From Pigoraptor vietnamica (taxonomy: Eukaryota > Opisthokonta > Filasterea): a stretch of DNA of 16,791 bases. This document shows, piece by piece, positions 1 through 12,465 of the stretch. The notes under the pieces were generated by a model. The model was not told the DNA's origin. It saw nothing but the letters and a program-made list of their open reading frames with translations, and did no database searches. How positions within the stretch are numbered: position 1 is the first letter of the stretch; each line of letters starts with the position of its first letter. The DNA lies in NCBI GenBank assembly GCA_943704525.1, contig CALSCQ010000470.1, forward strand, positions 12,501-29,291, read 5' to 3'. The position numbers and the translations under genes were made by a program.

Positions 1-725
1 GACACGTCCTCCACTTTCGGGCAGTTGCTGATTTCGAGGTGCCGAACACCAGTCAGGGCCGAAACGTCGCTGATGTCGAGGTTCGCGAGGGTGAGCGTGT
101 GCACGCGCGCAAGCGCCGAAATGTCGCGCAGATTGGCGCACGAATCGAGCGTGATTGAGTGGACGTTGCCGAGTGCGGACACGTCCACCACCCGCCAGCT
201 GTAGCGGATGACCAGCGTGTGCACCCGTGCGAGTGACGAGACGTCCGACACGCTGCGGCACGAGTTCAAGTGGACGGCGTGGGCGTCGGCGAGCGGAGAG
301 ACATCACTCAGAAGGCAGCATCGCGAAAATTCCACGCGCCGCACGCCCCGTAAGAAAGATGCGCTGACAATCGACTGGTTGTCGGACACAATCGCCCGGC
401 TGATGCCCGCAATGTGCGACTCGAACGACGAGCCGACCTCGATTCTGCCGAGGGCTATTCTGTGCCGCGGGAGTATCGAACACACGAGCTCGCAAAAAGC
501 GGCGTCGTGCGCAAACCGATGCGCCACGGCGGCCTTGAGACGGAAAAGGCGCAAGGGGAGCGTAAGACGTCGCAGCCACGCGCACGTGTGGCTCAGCTGA
601 CGGAGGCGCCGTGGGCCCAGTCGCGGGAGTATGTGCCTCACAACAAGCTCGACGGGAAGGTCCGCCAGTGTGAGTGCGTGCGAAGGCGCTTCTCCATCGT
701 ACGGCAAAGATGTGGCGGACAACAT
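1..725 (-). CDS. F-box / leucine-rich-repeat protein, N-terminal part (3' end beyond the window)
   Basis: An uninterrupted minus-strand frame starts at the ATG at 725-723 and gives 241 residues before leaving the window at base 1. Residues about 18-54 (LTLADLPVELVVRHILPRL, then LRQLSHTCAWLRRL) look like an F-box, the module that binds Skp1 in SCF ubiquitin ligases. From about base 341 downward come leucine-rich repeats of 19-20 residues, each opening with D-(V/I)-S-(A/S/P)-L and then a V-H-(T/S)-(L/I) core. F-box/LRR proteins usually use the repeats to recognise substrates, so a substrate-adaptor role is inferred. No intron is needed. The frame stays open upstream to about base 1200, so the in-frame ATG at 1151-1149 is possible. 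I prefer 725 because upstream sequence is GT-rich, lacks a recognisable domain, and 1151 lies 45 bp from the PCCA stop. The repeat part is more certain than the F-box. Confidence 0.75.
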   Translation of the reverse strand, partial: MLSATSLPYDGEAPSHALTLADLPVELVVRHILPRLGPRRLRQLSHTCAWLRRLTLPLRLFRLKAAVAHRFAHDAAFCELVCSILPRHRIALGRIEVGSSFESHIAGISRAIVSDNQSIVSASFLRGVRRVEFSRCCLLSDVSPLADAHAVHLNSCRSVSDVSSLARVHTLVIRYSWRVVDVSALGNVHSITLDSCANLRDISALARVHTLTLANLDISDVSALTGVRHLEISNCPKVEDV

Positions 726-892
726 GACATCACACGCTGACACGTTGACGCCGAGGGGTGCGCTCTCAAAGAGTGTGATTGGGAGGCGTCGCGTATGCGA
801 TTGCGGCGTATCGTTGGGTCTATGCGCATGCTCGAGAGGCGAATTGAACCCAACACATGATCCACACACTGTCCGCTGCCGGCGGCTTGTTG

Positions 893-900
893 TGACGTCA
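893..900. promoter_or_regulatory. CRE-like palindrome TGACGTCA
   Basis: The 8-base palindrome is a perfect match to the cAMP-response element bound by CREB/ATF bZIP factors. It lies about 168 bases upstream of the preferred start of the F-box/LRR gene, a plausible promoter position. The match is seen directly; regulatory use is inference. Confidence 0.35.
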
Positions 901-1175
901 CTGTTTATTTTCTCAATCGTGTCCTGTGGCTCAGCATCCCGACTGACCCTCACTGTGCCGACTACTTCTTCCTCTGGTGCGGTGTTGCAATGTTCTGCGA
1001 CGCATTGTCTCACTTGGAAACGGCGCTGACACACACTCGGCACACACACTCGCCACGTGCACTGACACTCCGGCGCACATGTAGACTCGTATGCCAATTT
1101 TTGAATTTTTTTGTGCCCGATCAAACTTGCGCCAGTCGTGCGACGGATCATCAAGTTCACGCTCGCAGCGAGAGT

Positions 1176-1187
1176 GGGGGGGGGGGG
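1176..1187. repeat. G12 homopolymer (C12 in the PCCA transcript)
   Basis: Twelve consecutive G on the plus strand begin eight bases beyond the PCCA stop codon. In the PCCA mRNA this would be a C12 tract at the start of the 3' UTR, where poly(C)-binding proteins could act. Length miscalls are also common in such runs. Confidence 0.8.
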
Positions 1188-1195
1188 CGAGTCCG

Positions 1196-1995
1196 TTACT
1201 CCTTCTCGAGCTCGATCACGAGGGCCTCAGACTGGAGGCTCTGTCCCTCCTTGACGTGGACGGCCTTGATCTTACCCGTGCGGTGCGCGCGCAGCGAGTT
1301 CTGCATCTTCATCGCCTCAATCACAGCGACCTCCTGGCCGGCGACGACCTGCGAACAAAAGACACAGTGGACGTGAGCGATAACAGCCCATGGCCACTCC
1401 CACGCACTCACACAGACAAAACAGGGCATGCGTCTGAGAGGCAGACCACACATACACACACACACACACACGCGCGCACAATTCAATAGCGCACAACCAC
1501 GCACACGCACCATGTCGCCGGGCTTGACAGCGACCGAGACGATCTGGCCGGGCATGGGCGAGACGACGAGGTTGGAGGTGTCCGCCTTCTGCTTCTTCGG
1601 GAGGACCTTGACAATCTCGTGCTCGCGCGTCGTCTGGACAGTGGTGAGGTACTGCAGACGCGTCGGGGCGTGACACGTTGCGTTAGCAACAATTTAACGC
1701 AACAATTGGTCAATGAGAGAAGCGCACTACTTTGCCCAAAAACAGGGCGGCGTGATCCGAAACACAAGATAAAGGCTGTCCTGCCGTAATGCCCACACAC
1801 CGCACCCAACAATGATAGAAGCACGGGGATGCACAAACTGGCAGAGGCTACAACAGGCGCAACAAGACGACGCACCTCGCTGCCGACATGGCGGATCTTG
1901 ATGCCCGCGGACGACTCGCCGAGCACCTGCACCGTGACGGTGTCTACGGGGGGCATCCGAAATGAGGCTTCGCTCCGACTAAGATAAGAAAGCAA

Positions 1996-2063
<68 letters not shown>

Positions 2064-5000
2064 GAGTGACACACACACACACACACAAAAAAAACGTCCT
2101 CTCTCTCTCTCTCTCTCTCTCTCCCCTCTTCTCTCAATAAGCGACGGCGCGCATGATATACCACATTCAACAACACCATTGAAATCCAGAGAAATGCAGA
2201 GCAACACACACACGCCCCACCTCCAGAGCCGTGCGAGCACTCTTCCGTATGCTCGTGCTCGTCGTCCACTTCCTCGCTTTCGACGTCAAACTTGAGCACG
2301 GGGTGTTCTGCGCTGCTGCCGACGACAGAGAGGACCTTGCCATCGATTTCCACGCGCGCAAGGTAGTTGCCGTCCGTATAGCCCTCGTAGAAGGCGGGGC
2401 GGATCTCTAGGAAGCGCACCTGCGCGGACACGCGAAGAAAGGAGTTGAGAAAAAGTGAGAGAAGAACGAACGCAGGCGCAAACAATGAGGAGGACAACTT
2501 TGTGCACGCCCTGCTAGCAAACGACTCGACGCATACACAACGGAACTTAACGGCCACGCACGACGGGCAGCATACATAGACACGGCGTACGCGAGCACCG
2601 CGCACACAGTGCGCGCCGGGCAAACATACAGACACACGGCACACGCGCACATGGACACGATAGCACACACACACAGACGACGCACACACGCACGCGCACC
2701 GGATGCTCCTTGCCGTTGATCGAGACGACGAGGTCCACGCCCTCCGGTCCAATGCCAAGAGCGTCGTTGAAGCGCTGCGTGTTCCTCTCCTCCGTGCTCA
2801 CAATCTGAGCGCCCGCCCACGGCAAGTCGAGGTTGTCCTTCGCGCCGTCAAAGTGGCGCCTGCGATTCGCACGAGGCGAGGGGTTACAAGACAGTGAGTG
2901 TGCTGATGCGTCTGGATGTAGTCGCTCCTGCCTCCCTTTCCTAATACAGTAACAAGAGCTTCAGACTACCAAACACGGCGAATGCGAGGGGACTCTAGAG
3001 AGACACGCACTTGGCGGCGGCCCGGGTGTAGCGGAGCGTCGCTGCGACGGCGAGCAGCTGGTTGCGCTCCCTCGCGCTGAGGTCCCTGCAGACGAAGCCG
3101 CCGGGGAATTCCTCCTTGAGGAACTTGGTGCTGAAGTCGCCCTTGACGAACTTGGGGTGCGTCAGGACCTCGCGGAGGATGGGAATGTTGTGTGTGACGC
3201 CTGCGTCGCGGGGAACGGGGCGGTCAGAATGGTGCGGCATGACAGCACGGTGCTTGTGTGAGTGTATGTGTATGTGCATATATGGTATGTGCGTGCACAT
3301 GTGTGTCTGCATGTGAGTCTGTGCATGTGTGTGTGCGTGCGTGAGTGCATCCACGCGCCCCTCCAACGCACCACTGATGACGTAGTTGTCGAGCGCGTCG
3401 ATCATCTTGGCCAGCGCCTCGTCACGTGTCTCCCCGTGCGTAATCAGCTTGGAAATGAGGGGGTCGTAGTACATGCTAATCTCGCTGCCCTCCACAATCC
3501 CGCTGTCGATGCGCACAGACGGGTCGCCCTTAAGCGGCTCGCGGTACCTGCACGTCCACCGGGGAAAAGCGATGGCGTGCACGTGAGCTTGCGTGAGGTG
3601 AAGATAGTACGCAAGCGAAACAGTGCCGCAAGGAGAGGAGGGAACGATGTAGAGCGCAAAGGAGAGAGCACGCAATTTGTGCGGCGACAACCCACTTCTT
3701 GAGGGTGCCGATGGACGGGAGGAAGCGCGTGGGGTCCTCAGCGTACACACGACATTCGACCGCATGGCCGTTGATCTGCCCAATAACAGGGTGAGATCAC
3801 ATGAAGCGTGCGAGAAAAAGTACGCCCCATGCATCTCTTCCCATCTCACATCCTCTTCCGCTCTCTGGTACAGACGCGCGCCAGTTCTCTACCAACACTC
3901 ACACGCGCACCGCTCCGCCAAGTGCTTCATGCACTCTGCCACACGCCCATGCCTTCCCTCCCTCTCACATGGCGCACATCAGTTCTTCCCACTCTCACAC
4001 ACACTCCTCCCCCAACACAACACGCACCTTGACGTCGTCCTGCGTGAGCCTGAGCTTGTGCCCAGCGGCGACGCGGATCATCTCTTCGACAATGTCGACG
4101 CCAGTGGTCCACTCTGTGATGGGGTGCTCCACCTGCAACAAGACAAGCGCCCTCGAGTTCAGTAGAAAAAAAGGGTAAAGTACAAACAAAACAGAGGTGA
4201 GAAAAGGAGAGAAGAGAACGAGGTTGAAGGAGCGCTCAGCCTATTACTTCACAGAAAGGAACAACACCGTGTGCGCGCACACACACGAGGAAGAGGACGC
4301 GCGCACGCACCTGGAGACGCGTGTTCATTTCGAGGAAGTAGAACTTGCGCGACGAATCGACGAGGAACTCGACAGTGCCTGTTACAACGCCATGCGGAGC
4401 GATGAGCGAATGACACATGTGCAATGAGAGTACCACGTGGCACGCGTATGTAAAGGCCGACAGCTGACCAACCATCATCATCTCCCTCTATTTCTCATAC
4501 ACATACACAGAGTCGACGGGGTCCAACTCCTACGCCTTCCCATTCAACGGAGGTCTCTACACTACAGCACACAGACACAGACGCGCAACAGGTGCAGATG
4601 GGGGCACGCACCGGACGAGTAGTACTTGACGGCCTTTGCGAGCATGACGGCCTGCTCGCCCATTGCCTTGCGGGTGGCTGCGTCGAGGAACACCGAGGGC
4701 GCCTCCTCAATCACCTTCTGGTTGCGGCGCTGGATGGTGCACTCGCGCTCGTTCAGGTACAGCTGGGCGCGCGTGGAGACGAGGGGGATGGTGAGACTCT
4801 CAACGACGAAGTGAGAATATAGAAAGAAAAAACAAAGAAACAAAACAGAACCAACAAGGAGGAGGGTGCGGATGCCCCAACAACACGACTGCCATCAGTC
4901 GGAATCAAACACACACGGCCCCTGGCGTCGCTGAAATTACGCCCCTGCAAAATGGGCCACGGACACTCACCACGTTGCCGTGCTTGTCGCCGAGGATTTG

Positions 5001-6724
5001 AATCTCAATGTGGCGGGGGTTGTCGATGAACTTCTCGATGAGGAGGCGGTTGTCGCCAAAGCTGCTGAGGGCCTCGCTCGACGCAAGGCGGAAGCCCTCG
5101 CGCGCCTCGTCGTCGTTCCACGCGATGCGCATGCCCTGCAGGCGAAAGGAGAAGTGTTGAGAGACAACGAAGTAAGAAAGAGGTGTGCGTGGAGGGAGAA
5201 AGGTAAGAGAGGGCTTGGAGATAACGTAAAAGAGATTGATAATCGCAACTTGCCAGCGCCTCACATACGCAAATGCACAACGCACACGCACACGCGCACA
5301 CACACAAGAGGCGACCACGAGGCTCCACCTTGCCACCACCGCCAGCGGACGCCTTGACCATGACGGGGTATGTAATCTCGCGCGCAATGCGAACGGCCGT
5401 CTCGGCATCGGGAACTTCGCCATCGTGGCCTGTCACACACACAGCGCCAACGAACACGTTGAGCGATCGCCAAAACGCATCGGCAAACAACGGCTGCAAG
5501 CTACTGACGACCTCACACCCCTATCCCTGCACCACTCTCCACTTTCTTTTTCGTTGGCTGTCAACCCTCCGTCCGGCCCTCCACCGCGACCCACCGGGGA
5601 TGGTGTTGACCTTGGCCTTGAGAGCGAGGCGCTTGCTGTGGATCTTGTCGCCCATGGCATCGATCGAGAAGTTCGACGGCCCAATAAACTCAACGCCCAT
5701 CTTGGCGAGCTCGTCCGCAAACTCGGCGTTCTCAGAGAGGAAGCCGTAGCCTGCGGATGGAAAGCGCAGCCGCGCGTGAGGAAGAGGGACAGGGGGAGGA
5801 TCGAAGCGCGCACATCTCAACGCTCAAATGCAGCCGTGCAGCGACGAGTAAAGGCACACACACTGAGCACAAGTGCACTTGGTGCAATGAGACTAACTCA
5901 AACACGCAATTTCGACCATTCTCACACAACACACAGAAGGTGTGCACGCACCGGGGTGGACGGCCTGCGCGCCCGTGGCCTTGACGGCGTCGAGGACGGC
6001 CTTGTGGTTGAGGTAGCTCTTGCTGGTGGGAGGGGGCCCAATGCACACGGCCTCGTCCGCCATCTTCACGTGGAGCGACTCGTTGTCGGCCGTGCTGTGC
6101 ACCGCGACCGTCTTGATGCCCAGCTTCTTACACGTGCGCATCACGCGGCACGCAATCTCGCCGCGGTTGGCGATGAGAATCTTGTCGAAGAGCTGCGGGA
6201 ACGAGCGAGCGGGAGAGAGGGAGAGTGGGTCGAGTGAGTGAGCAGCGAGAGAGGAAGAGATGAGGAAGTCACGCGTGCCAAAGAGAGGCACTACTACGCA
6301 GCCAGGGACGAGAACAGACTCGCAGACACGCACATGAGCCCAAAGCGCACAGGACCGTGCCATTGCCATACAATTTCGCACCTTCTCCTTCTCGAGAGCG
6401 ACGCGTGTCGTACCGAACGAGCGCGTAACAACGACGGCGACGATGCCCTGCACGCACGCACACACACACACACACACACGCACGCATGAGCCCATGCTCG
6501 TGTCTCTCTCTCAGCAAAGTCCGCCGGGCCATTCTTTCTATCCCAAATGTTCGACTGTGACTCACTACTGGAATGTGGCACTGTCTGCTACAAATCACGC
6601 GCGCGCGTTCGCACGTGTGCCAACGCACCTTGCGAGGGACAGCGGCGCGCATCTTCGAGGCGCTCACGGCCTGCCCAAGCACCCAAATGGGCGCGGACAG
6701 CCGCGAGGGCGTCAGTCGCATCAT
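1196..6724 (-). CDS. PCCA: Propionyl-CoA carboxylase alpha subunit, mitochondrial (17 exons, 771 aa)
   Basis: Biotin-carrying subunit: biotin carboxylase uses ATP and bicarbonate, and carboxybiotin passes to the beta subunit in the mitochondrial matrix. Exons: 6724-6629, 6447-6382, 6192-5952, 5750-5595, 5429-5329, 5135-4971, 4762-4612, 4378-4311, 4132-4028, 3775-3696, 3547-3372, 3200-3011, 2859-2700, 2419-2221, 1943-1876, 1651-1511, 1348-1196 (2316 nt). Every junction is phase-consistent. Residues 1-50 are basic and act-like a targeting peptide ([18 protein letters not shown]). KILIANRGE (58-66) opens biotin carboxylase; KASAGGGGK (212-220) is the ATP-grasp glycine loop; [14 protein letters not shown] (342-355) carries metal-binding and catalytic residues. 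EAMKMQ (732-737) carries biotinyl Lys735, 36 residues from the end. Human PCCA is 728 aa. An acidic His-rich insertion precedes the 14/15 junction. Of two tandem ATGs, 6724 is the first. Head to head with PCCB. Confidence 0.97.
1450..1478. repeat. CA-rich tract in PCCA intron 16
   Basis: A short (CA)n run followed by CGCG lies inside the last PCCA intron (1510-1349). In the PCCA pre-mRNA it reads as GU repeat. It is one of many such tracts confined to introns and spacers here. Confidence 0.8.
1997..2124. repeat. Compound (CT)n - (AC)n - A8 - (CT)n microsatellite in PCCA intron 14
   Basis: Bases 1997-2057 are almost pure CT, about 2068-2087 are AC, a run of A follows, and 2098-2124 are CT again. 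The tract fills much of PCCA intron 14 (2220-1944). In the PCCA transcript it is a long (GA)n purine run upstream of the TAG acceptor at 1945-1944. Long purine/pyrimidine mirror repeats can form triplex DNA; that is general knowledge, not shown here. Confidence 0.9.
3248..3350. repeat. GT/AT-rich degenerate repeat in PCCA intron 11
   Basis: Imperfect TGTG, TATG and GTGC units fill most of intron 11 (3371-3201). In the sense strand they read as CA-rich. No protein domain or RNA gene is recognisable in the stretch. Confidence 0.6.
6453..6486. repeat. (CA)n tract in PCCA intron 1
   Basis: CACG and CACA units lie directly against the 3' end of intron 1 (6628-6448). In the PCCA pre-mRNA this is a GU-rich tract leading into the acceptor GTGCAG, where a classical polypyrimidine tract would be expected. 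Confidence 0.75.
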
Positions 6725-7210
6725 TCTGCGTAGAGACACGCACGTGCGTGAGCTGGGTCATTGAGTGTGCATGTGCGTATTATGCGACACACGCGACAAG
6801 CCCTCAATACGCACACGCACACTCACAGGCGCGCTGTGCTCCCCATTTCCTACCCACACTCGCACGCAAGACTACGCAGCGATTTCAAACGCGGTGGGAT
6901 ATATACACTATGATCGTGCGCGTAAAATCGCTCTCCATTTGCAGAAAGTTTCGTGCAATGACAGCAACAAGAACCCGCAGGATTACACCCCTATAGACAC
7001 AGAAGCACTCGCACACACGCGCACGCACACGCAAGCGCACCTCGGCGGCGGAGGGAAAGACGCCGGAAGCACTCTGGGACGGCAAGCGCGTATTGCGACG
7101 AACACTCGATTGGCGATGCACCGGTCACCTTATGAACGGCCGCACACACACACGCAGTCACGCACGAACACGAACACAGTACTCGCGCACACACCACCCC
7201 TCTGCACACG

Positions 7211-7214
<4 letters not shown>

Positions 7215-7254
<40 letters not shown>

Positions 7255-7262
7255 TCTCTCTC
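7215..7262. repeat. (TC)n microsatellite in the PCCA-PCCB promoter region
   Basis: About 48 bases of TC with one extra C near 7251. The opposite strand reads (GA)n, so the same purine tract faces PCCA as occurs in PCCA intron 14. CT/GA repeats in promoters can bind GAGA-type factors in some eukaryotes, but nothing here shows such binding. Confidence 0.9.
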
Positions 7263-7446
7263 CGGCGCACGTGCGCGTGCGTGTGACTTCGATTGAGTGT
7301 GACAGTGTGAGCGAAACCGTGTGGGTGTGCCTGGCAGCGCATTATTACGCACACCAATTTCAATACAATTTTCATACTCGGCAGAATTTATTTTCAGTGG
7401 CGCCGGTTGGTGTTCCACTTCCAACGTCACATGGAGTGACACTCCG

Positions 7447-7490
7447 CGCACGCACGCACACACACACGCACGCACACACGCACACACACT
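7447..7490. repeat. CA/CG alternating tract upstream of PCCB
   Basis: A purine-pyrimidine alternating run of CACG and CACA units ends about 110 bases before the PCCB start codon. Such runs favour Z-form DNA under supercoiling in general; function here is unknown. Confidence 0.75.
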
Positions 7491-7599
7491 CTCTCTTCCC
7501 TCACGTGCGTTGGCTTCTTATTTGCCGTTGAATAGAGTGTTGCTGTGAGCTCACTCTCCCACACGTCTGCCGTCCTATCGTACTTTGGAGGCGGCTGCC

Positions 7600-10869
<3,270 letters not shown>

Positions 10870-11160
10870 GCATGCACGTTGCGAACATGAAGGAAAAAGA
10901 GATGCGATGCAAGCATGACGCGTGCGTGTGCCTGTCTTGCGTGCACAGTTCAAAATAGAGAGCCAGTGAAACAATAGTCCGACGATGAGAACTGCCCTCA
11001 AACTGACATGTCAACTAACAGAAGGAAAAGAACTGTGAGCAATAGCTCAACAGGCAGTTCAATGCCATGACGCAAATCAACACACGCGCCGCACGCACAC
11101 GCACACGCACACGCACACGCACACGCGCACACGCACGCAACGCAGCCCGCAACAACAGAC
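10870..11160. other. Convergent spacer between PCCB and the 154-aa gene, with a CACACG repeat
   Basis: The stop codons of PCCB (10869) and of the minus-strand neighbour (11161) face each other across 291 bases, which must hold both 3' UTRs and ends. Bases 11091-11140 are a hexamer-like array of CACACG with a few variants. I see no AATAAA on either strand at a convincing position, and no recognisable coding potential. Confidence 0.6.
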
Positions 11161-11824
11161 TCAAGTCGACATGCGCGCGAGGCTGTGCGCGCGGAGCTGC
11201 TTGAATCGTGAGTCGTCTGGGACGGGCGCGGGCGCCGAGGGAAGGTCCGCCACGTGCGGCTGCGAGGGGGGAACCGACCCGATCGACGTCTTTGTGAGCA
11301 TGAGGGCCTTGTTGTCGATAATGTCCTTCAGCCACCGCTCCCGGAACACCGACGTCTTTGCGTCGTGGACGAGCGATTGGCACTCGAAGCGGTACGAGAC
11401 GGTCGGGTGGCGCATCTGTGCACATAGGGGTTAGTGTGTGTTAGTGTGTTCAGGAAGTGAAGCGTAGTGGCGAAGGTGGTGTGCGCGAATGCGAGTGTGT
11501 GGGATTGAGTGTTGCATGTGAGTCTCTGTAACCGTGTGTGTGTGTGCATGTGCACGTGTGCCCGTGTGCGTGCGCAGAGATACTGAAGTTGGCAGAGTCG
11601 CCAGTGTCACTCACACTGCTCGAAAAGTCCACAGTAAAGTGCACCGCCGCAGTCGCACGCGGAATGGGCTTCCGACGCGTGGGAATGCTCCACGTCACGT
11701 CAAAGCGGTGCGTCGTCTCGTCCGACCCGCCGTGCTTGATGCAGTACTTCCACTCGTCCGATCGCGCCCACGACGCAATCACATTGTCAACGATGCGCTC
11801 GGCGTCGTCCACCTCGAGCGCCAT
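11161..11824 (-). CDS. Unrecognised 154-aa protein (two exons)
   Basis: Exon 1 is 11824-11615 (70 codons), exon 2 is 11415-11161 (84 codons plus TGA); the intron of 199 bases runs GTGAGT to CACAG in phase 0. I do not recognise the family. The sequence suggests an N-terminal helix (DAERIVDNVIASWARSDEW), three likely beta strands (RFDVTWSIP, AAVHFTVDFS, TVSYRFECQSL), a helix (FRERWLKDIIDNKALM) and a Pro/Ala-rich tail. There is no signal peptide or membrane segment, so a soluble protein is likely. The start ATG follows a pyrimidine-rich leader containing no AG, which argues against a further upstream acceptor nearby. Conserved-looking charged and aromatic residues and a good intron support a real gene. 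It diverges from the membrane-protein gene and converges on PCCB. Confidence 0.65.
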
Positions 11825-12033
11825 GTCCACGTGTGCCGATTGCGAGGAAGAGTGAAGAGGCGAAAGATAAAAAGAAAAGTCGATAGCGTGTGTCCTTTTC
11901 GTAAGAAGCGCCCGCAAGAACGACGGACGATGAAGAGGCCACTCTCAGTGCCCGTCACGGCTAGCATATACCCTCACTACGCAGTAGGACCTTCCCAAGC
12001 GAGGCGGAGAATCTTGTGCGCGCTGCGTGTGAG

Positions 12034-12106
<73 letters not shown>

Positions 12107-12465
12107 TCAGTGTTGGCTGGCCGAACTGGAGCAGTCCCTAGCAACTGCGATCACCTTGCAAATTAAAATGAAAATCCTCAGAAAATGCCAATAATTACGG
12201 GGACTGGGCCAGTGATCGGCGCCCGAGTGAGTGCCCCATTCGTGCTGACATGCCTCGGCTTGAACGGTCTCACACATCGGGCGCACACACTGCTCGCACT
12301 TTGGGGAGTTGGTCGTTGGCCGTTCCTGTCGCTTGGCATAGCGCCATTCTCCGTGCTGGCGATTCGTTTATTTAGAGGCGCATAATTGTTTCAGCGCTCG
12401 CGTTCAAGGGGCGCTCTGGGCGACGGGGCTCCGTTGTTTGCGCGAGGGCGGAGACGATCGAGAGG
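11825..12465. promoter_or_regulatory. Divergent spacer between the 154-aa gene and the four-helix membrane gene
   Basis: These 641 bases lie between two outward-facing start codons and should contain both promoters. They hold a (TG)n run at 12035-12105, an AT-richer block around 12160-12200 and a TTTATTTA element at about 12367-12374, some 90 bases before the plus-strand ATG, which could act as a TATA-like box. A 66-codon frame at 12185-12385 has hydrophobic segments but no recognisable family; it may be an upstream open frame or chance. Confidence 0.45.
12035..12105. repeat. (TG)n microsatellite, 71 bp
   Basis: An uninterrupted TG run sits in the divergent spacer, about 210 bases upstream of the 154-aa gene and 360 bases upstream of the membrane-protein gene. 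It is likely polymorphic in length. Confidence 0.95.

Larger units (their letters stand above)
726..1195. other. Spacer: PCCA 3' flank plus upstream region of the F-box/LRR gene
   Basis: Both flanking genes run on the minus strand, so these 470 bases should hold the PCCA 3' UTR (high-coordinate side) and the F-box/LRR promoter and 5' UTR (low side). A run of 12 G lies at 1176-1187 and a perfect TGACGTCA palindrome at 893-900. I see no AATAAA on the minus strand near the PCCA stop. The F-box reading frame continues open through this spacer without recognisable protein features. Confidence 0.5.
6725..7599. promoter_or_regulatory. Shared divergent promoter region between PCCA and PCCB
   Basis: This 875-bp spacer separates the start codons of PCCA (minus, 6724) and PCCB (plus, 7600) and must hold both promoters and 5' UTRs. 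Visible elements are a TATA-like ATATATA at about 6898-6906, a (TC)n tract at 7215-7262, a CA/CG tract at 7447-7490, an ACGTCA half-CRE near 7424 and a CACGTG E-box near 7503. Short frames within it are repetitive and show no recognisable protein. A shared promoter would give matched subunit supply; that is inferred from geometry. Which elements are used cannot be read from sequence alone. Confidence 0.7.

Noticed and set aside
208-600. A 130-codon plus-strand frame
   Set aside because: It is the shadow of the F-box/LRR coding strand, which shows regular protein repeats; this frame shows none.
1945-1978. Alternative acceptor for PCCA intron 14 at TTATCTTAG, with a better pyrimidine tract
   Set aside because: Using it places an in-frame TAG immediately before the conserved continuation, so the acceptor at 1945-1944 is preferred.
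6765-7296. Possible extra gene in the PCCA-PCCB spacer from several open frames
   Set aside because: The frames are dominated by CA and CT repeat translation with no domain, and no phase-consistent exon chain could be built.
12137-12149. RFX X-box-like sequence GTCCCTAGCAAC in the divergent spacer
   Set aside because: The two half-sites lack the usual spacing and one half is a poor match, so a cilium-related control site is not supported.
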